From assembly GCF_038449125.1 (NCBI RefSeq), contig NZ_CP151800.1, forward strand, positions 964,406 through 1,028,405: a stretch of DNA of 64,000 nt, given 5' to 3'. This document shows positions 57,223 to 64,000 of the stretch, one piece after another. Both the position numbers and the translations under genes were made by a program. Origin of the DNA: Kosakonia sp. BYX6 (GTDB lineage: Bacteria > Pseudomonadota > Gammaproteobacteria > Enterobacterales > Enterobacteriaceae). Positions within the stretch are counted from its first letter, which is position 1, and each line of letters opens with the position of its first letter. The notes under the pieces were generated by a model. That model was not told where the DNA came from and searched no databases. It was given only the letters and a program-made list of their open reading frames with translations.

Positions 57223-57933
57223 ATGTCAGCAATGATACCGGACGTCTGTGCCGTGGTGCCGGCCGCTGGATTCGGCCGCCGCATGCAAACGGAATGTCCA
57301 AAGCAGTATCTCTCCATCGGCGATAAAACGATCCTTGAGCACGCGGTCGCCGCGCTGCTCGCCCATCCGCGCGTGAACCGAGTGATTATCGCCGTCAGCC
57401 CGGGCGATGAACGCTTCGCCCAATTACCTCTTGCTCAACATCCGCAAATCACCGTCGTCAACGGCGGAGCAGAACGCGCCGATTCCGTGCTGGCAGGCCT
57501 TCGCGCCGCCGCTGGCGCACAATGGGTGCTGGTGCACGATGCCGCGCGTCCTTGCCTGCATCAGGATGATTTAAACCGCCTGCTTCAATTAAGCGAAACC
57601 AGCCGCGTTGGCGGAATTCTCGCCGCGCCAGTGCGCGACACCATGAAGCGCGCCGAACCGGGCAAAACAGCGATTGCCCATACCGTTGAGCGCAATGACT
57701 TATGGCATGCGCTGACGCCGCAATTTTTCCCGCTCGAACTGCTTCACGACTGTTTAACACGCGCGCTCAATGAAGGCGCGACCATCACCGACGAAGCCTC
57801 GGCGCTGGAATATTGTGGCTATCATCCGGAATTAATCGCCGGACGCGCGGATAATATTAAAGTCACCCGACCCGAAGATTTACGACTCGCAGAATTCTAT
57901 CTGACCCATGCAGACCCCCAGGAGAAAGCATAA
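57223..57933 (+). CDS. ispD: 2-C-methyl-D-erythritol 4-phosphate cytidylyltransferase IspD
   Basis: This 236-residue enzyme of the MEP isoprenoid pathway couples CTP to methylerythritol phosphate. The CTP-binding loop is [20 protein letters not shown] (about 11-30). The [11 protein letters not shown] motif (about 102-112) and a C-terminal [10 protein letters not shown] motif are present. Its stop overlaps the ispF start by one base, so the consecutive pathway genes are coupled. Confidence 0.97.
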   Translation: MSAMIPDVCAVVPAAGFGRRMQTECPKQYLSIGDKTILEHAVAALLAHPRVNRVIIAVSPGDERFAQLPLAQHPQITVVNGGAERADSVLAGLRAAAGAQWVLVHDAARPCLHQDDLNRLLQLSETSRVGGILAAPVRDTMKRAEPGKTAIAHTVERNDLWHALTPQFFPLELLHDCLTRALNEGATITDEASALEYCGYHPELIAGRADNIKVTRPEDLRLAEFYLTHADPQEKA

Positions 57934-58412
57934 TGCGCATTGGACACGGTTTTGACGTACACGCCTTTGGAGGCGTTGGCCCAATTATCATTGGCGGCGT
58001 GCGCATTCCTTACGAAAAAGGCCTGCTGGCTCACTCTGATGGCGACGTCGCGCTGCACGCGCTGACCGATGCGCTATTAGGCGCGGCGGCGTTGGGCGAC
58101 ATCGGCAAACTGTTTCCGGACACTGACCCGGCGTTTAAAGGCGCAGACAGCCGCGAACTGCTGCGCGAAGCCTGGCGGCGTATTCAGGCCAAAGGCTATC
58201 AACTTTGCAACGTGGATGTGACCATCATCGCGCAGGCGCCGAAAATGCTGCCGCACATTCCGCAGATGCGGGTGTTTATCGCCGAAGATCTCGGTTGCCA
58301 TATGGACGATGTGAACGTCAAAGCGACAACCACCGAGAAACTGGGCTTTACCGGGCGCGGTGAAGGCATCGCCTGTGAAGCGGTTGCGTTGTTAGTAAAG
58401 GCGGCGAAATGA
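57933..58412 (+). CDS. ispF: 2-C-methyl-D-erythritol 2,4-cyclodiphosphate synthase IspF
   Basis: This 159-residue trimeric zinc enzyme closes the cyclodiphosphate in the MEP pathway. Metal-binding D8 and H10 are in [13 protein letters not shown]42 is in [33 protein letters not shown], and the terminal [20 protein letters not shown] motif is intact. It overlaps ispD by one base and truD by four (ATGA). Confidence 0.97.
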   Translation: MRIGHGFDVHAFGGVGPIIIGGVRIPYEKGLLAHSDGDVALHALTDALLGAAALGDIGKLFPDTDPAFKGADSRELLREAWRRIQAKGYQLCNVDVTIIAQAPKMLPHIPQMRVFIAEDLGCHMDDVNVKATTTEKLGFTGRGEGIACEAVALLVKAAK

Positions 58413-59438
58413 CGGATTTCGACAACCTGACCTATTTACACGGCAAACCGGCGGGCAGCGGATTACTGAAAGCCAGCCCGGAAGATTTTCTCGTCGTTGA
58501 AGACCTCGGCTTTGAGCCAGACGGCGAAGGCGAGCATATTCTGGTACGAATTCTGAAAAATGGCTGCAATACGCGTTTTGTTGCTGACGCGTTAGCCAAA
58601 TTCCTTAAAATTCATGCGCGTGAAGTCAGTTTTGCCGGACAAAAAGACAAACACGCGGTGACCGAACAGTGGCTTTGCGCGCGCGTGCCGGGCAACACGA
58701 TGCCGGATCTCAGCAAGTTCACGCTGGAAGGCTGCAAAGTGCTGGAATATGCCCGCCATAAGCGTAAGTTGCGTCTTGGGGCATTGCAGGGTAACGATTT
58801 TACTCTGGTGCTACGCGAAGTGAGCGATCGGGCGGACGTTGAAGCGCGTTTGCAGGCCATAAGCGAGAAAGGTGTAGCGAATTATTTCGGCGCTCAGCGT
58901 TTCGGTATCGGTGGCAGCAATTTACAGGGCGCGCTGCGCTGGGCGCAAAGTGATGCCCCGGTGCGCGATCGGAATAAACGCAGTTTTTGGTTGTCGGCAG
59001 CGCGCAGCGCGTTGTTTAATCAGATAGTTAGCGAACGCCTGAAAAAAACGGACTTTAATCAAGTTGTTGACGGTGATGCGCTACAATTAGCGGGTCGCGG
59101 AAGCTGGTTTGTTGCGACCAACGAAGAGCGTGCGGAACTGCAAGCGCGCGTTGATGCAAAAGCGCTGATGGTCACCGCGCCATTGCCTGGCAGCGGCGAC
59201 TGGGGCTCACAACGTGACGCGCTGGCATTTGAGCAACAGGCCGTTGCCGATGCGCCGGAATTACAGGCTTTGCTGGTGCGGGAAAAAGTTGAAGCAGCGC
59301 GCCGCGCCATGCTTCTCTATCCGCAAAAGTTGAGCTGGAACTGGTGGGATGATGTCACCGTCGAGTTACGTTTCTGGCTACCGGCGGGGAGCTTTGCCAC
59401 CAGTGTGGTCAGGGAACTTATCAACACATCGGGTGATT

Positions 59439-59458
<20 letters not shown>
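58409..59458 (+). CDS. truD: tRNA pseudouridine(13) synthase TruD
   Basis: This 349-residue enzyme makes pseudouridine at position 13 of tRNA-Glu. The catalytic aspartate D80 lies in [14 protein letters not shown]. The TruD signature [14 protein letters not shown] is near 150. It overlaps ispF by 4 bases and surE by 20 bases, as part of a dense housekeeping string. Confidence 0.96.
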
Positions 59459-60820
<1,362 letters not shown>

Positions 60821-60935
60821 GTTACAGATTTTTCCTGGGTTTTTCAGACCATAACAGCGTATTGTGGGCAAATTTGCCGTCGACATTCGCGGTTGTCTTT
60901 AAGTCATTGGTAATTTACATATTGTTGGGGGAAAA

Positions 60936-62063
60936 ATGAGCGCGGGAAGCCCTAAATTAACCGTAAGCCGTGTTGCGGCATTGTCACTGGTTTCACTTTG
61001 GCTGGCAGGGTGTTCAAATTCCACTAATACTCCAGCACCGGTCAGTTCCGTTGGCGGAAACGCTGGCTCAAGCGCCAGTTCCGGCAGCAATTCAGGAATG
61101 CTCATTACACCGCCGCCAAAATTGGGCTCGGCGTCACAACAACCGCAAATTCAGCCGGTACAGCAACCTTCCATTCAACCGACGCAGACGCAACCCGTCG
61201 CCCAGCAACCTGTCGAGACGGTCAACGGGCACATCGTTTATAACCGCAAATACGGCAATATCCCGAAAGGCAGCTACACCGGCGGCAGTACTTACACCGT
61301 CAAACGTGGTGATACGCTGTTCTACATTGCGTGGATCACCGGGAACGATTTCCGCGATCTGGCGCAGCGCAACAATGTTGCCGCCCCGTATGGCCTGAAT
61401 GTCGGGCAGACTTTGCAGGTCGGAAATGCATCTGGTACGCCAATCACAGGTGGTAATGCAATCACTCAGGCTGATGCATCTGCGCAAGGAATCGTCTCAA
61501 AATCTGCACAAAATTCAACCGCAGTGGTTGCTTCGAAACCGACAATTACGTATTCTGAAGATTCAGGTGAACAAAGTGCTAACAAAATGTTGCCGAACAA
61601 CAAGCCTGCGACCACTATCACAGCGCCTGTTACAGCACCTTCTGTAAGCTCTACCGAACCGACTGTCAGCAGTACAACAACCAGCTCGCCGATTACCACA
61701 TGGCGCTGGCCGACTGAGGGCAAAGTTATCGACAATTTCTCTGCTACCGAAGGTGGTAACAAGGGTGTCGATATCTCGGGCAGTAAAGGACAGGCTATCA
61801 CCGCGACCGCAGATGGGCGCGTTGTTTATGCCGGTAACGCGCTGCGCGGTTACGGTAATCTAATCATCATCAAACATAACGATGATTACCTGAGTGCCTA
61901 CGCCCATAACGACACGATGCTGGTCCGGGAACAACAAGAAGTTAAGGCGGGGCAAAAAATCGCTACCATGGGTAGCACCGGAACCAGTTCTACACGCTTG
62001 CATTTTGAAATTCGTTACAAGGGGAAATCCGTAAACCCGCTGCGTTATTTGCCGCAGCGATAA
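60936..62063 (+). CDS. nlpD: Murein hydrolase activator NlpD
   Basis: This 375-residue outer-membrane lipoprotein activates AmiC at the division septum. The lipobox is LAGC after a signal peptide of about 26 residues. A Gln/Pro-rich linker (about 60-100) leads to a LysM domain ([28 protein letters not shown], about 115-160). A Ser/Thr-rich stretch and a C-terminal LytM domain follow. The LytM zinc site is degenerate (NKGVD in place of HXGXD, LHFEI in place of HXH), so it activates rather than cuts. In E. coli the main rpoS promoter lies inside this gene. Confidence 0.96.
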   Translation: MSAGSPKLTVSRVAALSLVSLWLAGCSNSTNTPAPVSSVGGNAGSSASSGSNSGMLITPPPKLGSASQQPQIQPVQQPSIQPTQTQPVAQQPVETVNGHIVYNRKYGNIPKGSYTGGSTYTVKRGDTLFYIAWITGNDFRDLAQRNNVAAPYGLNVGQTLQVGNASGTPITGGNAITQADASAQGIVSKSAQNSTAVVASKPTITYSEDSGEQSANKMLPNNKPATTITAPVTAPSVSSTEPTVSSTTTSSPITTWRWPTEGKVIDNFSATEGGNKGVDISGSKGQAITATADGRVVYAGNALRGYGNLIIIKHNDDYLSAYAHNDTMLVREQQEVKAGQKIATMGSTGTSSTRLHFEIRYKGKSVNPLRYLPQR

Positions 62064-62187
62064 ATCGGTGCAAAGTAACTGAAGTTCTCTGATTTGAACC
62101 GTTGTAGCGCGCGCAGATGCCGCTGTAACAGGCGCAATGAAGCGTCTTCATATACTTTGCCCAGGGATCACGGGTAGGAGCCACTTT

Positions 62188-63180
62188 ATGAGTCAGAATA
62201 CGCTGAAAGTTCATGATCTAAATGAAGACGCGGAATTTGATGAGAACGGAACAGAGACTTTTGATGAGAAAGTCTTAGTAGAAGAGGAACCCAGTGATAA
62301 CGACCTGGCTGAAGAGGAGCTGTTATCGCAGGGTGCCACCCAGCGTGTTTTAGACGCGACTCAGCTGTACCTTGGGGAAATTGGGTACTCCCCGCTATTA
62401 ACGGCCGAAGAAGAAGTCTATTTCGCACGCCGTGCACTACGTGGTGACGTAGCCTCTCGCCGACGCATGATTGAAAGTAACCTGCGTCTGGTAGTGAAAA
62501 TTGCCCGTCGATATAGCAATCGCGGTCTGGCGCTGCTGGATCTGATTGAAGAGGGCAACTTGGGGCTGATCCGTGCTGTTGAGAAGTTTGACCCTGAACG
62601 CGGATTCCGTTTCTCAACCTACGCCACCTGGTGGATTCGTCAGACCATTGAACGGGCAATCATGAACCAAACCCGTACCATTCGTCTGCCGATTCACATT
62701 GTTAAAGAGCTGAACGTTTATCTGCGTACCGCGCGTGAGTTGTCGCATAAACTGGATCACGAACCGAGTGCGGAAGAGATTGCCGAACAGCTGGATAAAC
62801 CTGTTGATGATGTAAGCCGTATGCTGCGTCTCAACGAGCGCATTACCTCCGTTGACACACCGCTGGGCGGTGATTCTGAAAAAGCGCTGCTGGACATCCT
62901 GGCCGATGAGAAAGACAACGGTCCGGAAGACACCACGCAAGACGATGATATGAAACAAAGCATCGTCAAATGGCTGTTCGAACTGAACGCCAAACAGCGT
63001 GAAGTTCTGGCACGTCGTTTCGGTCTGCTGGGGTATGAAGCTGCGACACTCGAAGATGTAGGCCGTGAAATTGGTCTCACTCGCGAACGTGTTCGTCAGA
63101 TTCAGGTTGAGGGTCTGCGTCGTTTGCGCGAAATCCTGCAAACACAAGGGCTGAATATCGAAGCGCTGTTCCGCGAATAA
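62188..63180 (+). CDS. rpoS: RNA polymerase sigma factor RpoS
   Basis: This 330-residue general stress and stationary-phase sigma factor is almost identical to the E. coli protein. Region 2 is visible in [38 protein letters not shown] and [19 protein letters not shown]. Region 4 has the helix-turn-helix [32 protein letters not shown]. The start has SD TAGGAG. The long leader through nlpD is where DsrA, RprA and ArcZ act in E. coli. A clear terminator follows. Confidence 0.98.
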   Translation: MSQNTLKVHDLNEDAEFDENGTETFDEKVLVEEEPSDNDLAEEELLSQGATQRVLDATQLYLGEIGYSPLLTAEEEVYFARRALRGDVASRRRMIESNLRLVVKIARRYSNRGLALLDLIEEGNLGLIRAVEKFDPERGFRFSTYATWWIRQTIERAIMNQTRTIRLPIHIVKELNVYLRTARELSHKLDHEPSAEEIAEQLDKPVDDVSRMLRLNERITSVDTPLGGDSEKALLDILADEKDNGPEDTTQDDDMKQSIVKWLFELNAKQREVLARRFGLLGYEAATLEDVGREIGLTRERVRQIQVEGLRRLREILQTQGLNIEALFRE

Positions 63181-63195
63181 GCACCCTTTCCAGTC

Positions 63196-63231
63196 AAAAA
63201 GGCCGGTCGTAGATGACTCGGCCTTTTTCTT
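63196..63231 (+). terminator. Rho-independent terminator of rpoS
   Basis: The stem aaaaaggccg/cggccttttt, with a 13-base loop and following TCTTT, begins 15 bases after the rpoS stop. Confidence 0.92.
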
Positions 63232-63255
63232 TGCCTGCTATCCGGCTACCGTTTC

Positions 63256-63423
63256 ATGCAGGCGCCGCCAAAGCAATCTGCCCATTTCCCGTTTGAACAG
63301 CAACTGGTTCACCCTGCCTGGGGTTTTACCTCGCAGGGCATTTATGCCGTTTATGCGGATGCGCAGCATGTTCCCGCCAGGGTGCGCGCGTTTGTTGATT
63401 TTCTGCGTGAATGGGTGGCTTAG
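63256..63423 (+). pseudogene. Remnant of a LysR-type regulator, C-terminal end
   Basis: A 55-codon open frame reads HPAWGFTSQGIYAVY, then ADAQHVPARVRAFVDFLREW, to a stop. This matches the usual C-terminus of LysR-family regulators (iyavyp..r.lp.kvrafidfl). The DNA-binding domain and most of the effector domain are missing; the frame continues a few codons upstream with no start. It lies between the rpoS terminator and the convergent hosA, which it overlaps by four bases. It is probably a leftover of a gene lost from this variable region. Confidence 0.6.
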
Positions 63424-63827
63424 TCGTGCATCATCTTTTTGATAAGCGCGGAAAACGCCGCTTGTTCGTGCGCATCCAGGCGGCCTAAAAAGGCTTTGTC
63501 CACGCTGTTGCCCAGCGGAATGCTGGCGGCCAGCAGCGCTTCGCCTTCGTTTGTCAGGTAGACAAACCGTCGGCGTTTGTCCGCCGGATCGTTTTCCCGG
63601 CGCACCAGACCACGGTTTTCCATGCGGCTGAGCATTTCCGCCAGCGTCGCTTTGGTACTCACCGCCGCTTCCGTTAACGCCACTTGCTCAATACCGGGAT
63701 TGTCCGCAATGGAGCGCAACACAGCGTATTGCGGCTTGGTGAGTTCAGGCAGCGCTTGCTGCCAGCGCGAAGTATGTTGCTGAAACAACTGGCGCAACAG
63801 GTGAAACGCTTCGTTTCTCAATTCCAT
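63420..63827 (-). CDS. hosA: MarR-family regulator HosA
   Basis: This 135-residue MarR-type winged-helix repressor is close to HosA of pathogenic E. coli. HosA responds to 4-hydroxybenzoate and represses a non-oxidative hydroxyarylic acid decarboxylase operon. The fold core is LTKPQYAVLRSIADNPGIEQVALTEAAVSTKATLAEMLSRMENRGLVRRENDPADKRRRFVYLT (about 28-90). I prefer the ATG at 63827 (MELRNEAF) with GGAG five bases upstream over the GTG two codons earlier; this also gives the HosA length of 135. The regulated operon is expected beyond the right edge. Confidence 0.88.
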   Translation of the reverse strand: MELRNEAFHLLRQLFQQHTSRWQQALPELTKPQYAVLRSIADNPGIEQVALTEAAVSTKATLAEMLSRMENRGLVRRENDPADKRRRFVYLTNEGEALLAASIPLGNSVDKAFLGRLDAHEQAAFSALIKKMMHD

Positions 63828-63835
63828 AGACACTC

Positions 63836-63849
63836 CGAATTATAATTCG
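63836..63849. promoter_or_regulatory. Perfect palindrome at the hosA promoter
   Basis: CGAATTATAATTCG is a perfect 14-base palindrome containing a TATAAT -10-like hexamer on both strands, just before the hosA ribosome site. It could be an autoregulatory operator or the -10 region. Confidence 0.45.
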
Positions 63850-63965
63850 CATCTATGATAGCCGCTTCTAAGCGGCTTTATAACAACACAATTTTTAACC
63901 TTTCTTGCGGCTAAACAACGGCTGGCTTGTCAGCTCCTCCTGGCGAGCGTAGGGTGCAAAATTAA

Positions 63966-63981
63966 TGTTCGCATACGAACA
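63966..63981. promoter_or_regulatory. Candidate HosA operator
   Basis: TGTTCGCATACGAACA has six-base arms, TGTTCG/CGAACA, broken only at the centre. It is nearly the same as the HosA-binding palindrome I recall from E. coli (GTTCGTATACGAAC). It lies in the non-coding stretch 63850-64000 upstream of hosA, where a divergent decarboxylase operon would start. Confidence 0.7.
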
Positions 63982-64000
63982 AATTCAATCCATTTGACCT

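Noticed and set aside
63420-63833. GTG start two codons upstream for hosA
   Set aside because: The SD GGAG would overlap the GTG, while the ATG at 63827 has normal spacing and gives the HosA family length.

Overview
This window is chromosomal DNA from a member of the Enterobacteriaceae. It is almost entirely core genome. Gene content, order and orientation follow the E. coli K-12 araE-to-rpoS region closely, and many proteins match E. coli in length and catalytic residue numbering. Pectin-oligomer uptake genes, a second cysG beside cysDNC, and a hosA-type gene after rpoS point to the Enterobacter/Kosakonia/Klebsiella side of the family rather than to E. coli. I cannot fix the genus from sequence alone.

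Layout, left to right. (1) 1-6036: the 3' part of araE, then an oligogalacturonide ABC importer (togM, togN, togA, togB, minus strand) and kdgF, with KdgR-like boxes in an AT-rich control region. (2) 6142-9141: ygeA, lysR and lysA. (3) 9228-13409: an accessory sugar cluster between lysA and galR, holding a lone PTS EIIC, a family 1 glycosidase, a FadR-type GntR regulator and a GNAT acetyltransferase, with repeated TGGTATGCCAA sites upstream. (4) 13433-21204: galR, an OmrA/OmrB-type sRNA, aas-lplT (lysophospholipid repair), tas, ygdR, ygdQ and mutH. (5) 21205-21885: an intergenic region with DnaA boxes, matching the position of the DnaA-reactivating locus DARS2. (6) 21886-28526: rppH-ptsP, lgt-thyA, and the ppdA-ppdB-ygdB-ppdC pseudopilin cluster. 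(7) 28539-41735: recC, then ptrA-recB-recD (RecBCD nuclease plus a periplasmic protease), and argA with paired ARG boxes. (8) 41910-50498: amiC, two initiator tRNA genes, mltA, tcdA, csdE-csdA, ygdI, the sRNA gcvB, gcvA, ygdD and rlmM. (9) 50507-56711: a REP pair, iap, then the sulfate activation cluster cysG2-cysD-cysN-cysC, and ygbE. (10) 56874-63180: ftsB-ispD-ispF-truD-surE-pcm, nlpD and rpoS. (11) 63256-64000: a LysR-type remnant, then hosA with a palindromic operator candidate at the right edge.

The parts that differ from the E. coli K-12 map are the most informative. They are the tog/kdgF insertion, the PTS/GH1/GntR/GNAT insertion, and the direct rlmM-iap junction, where K-12 has roughly 60 kb including eno and pyrG. 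The extra cysG paralog and the hosA side of the variable rpoS-mutS region also differ. No CRISPR array, prophage, insertion sequence, toxin-antitoxin or defence system is visible. I found no clearly undescribed system. The best candidates for new biology are the lysA-galR sugar cluster, with its self-consistent operator set and unusual glycosidase motif, and the chromosomal junction at rlmM-iap.
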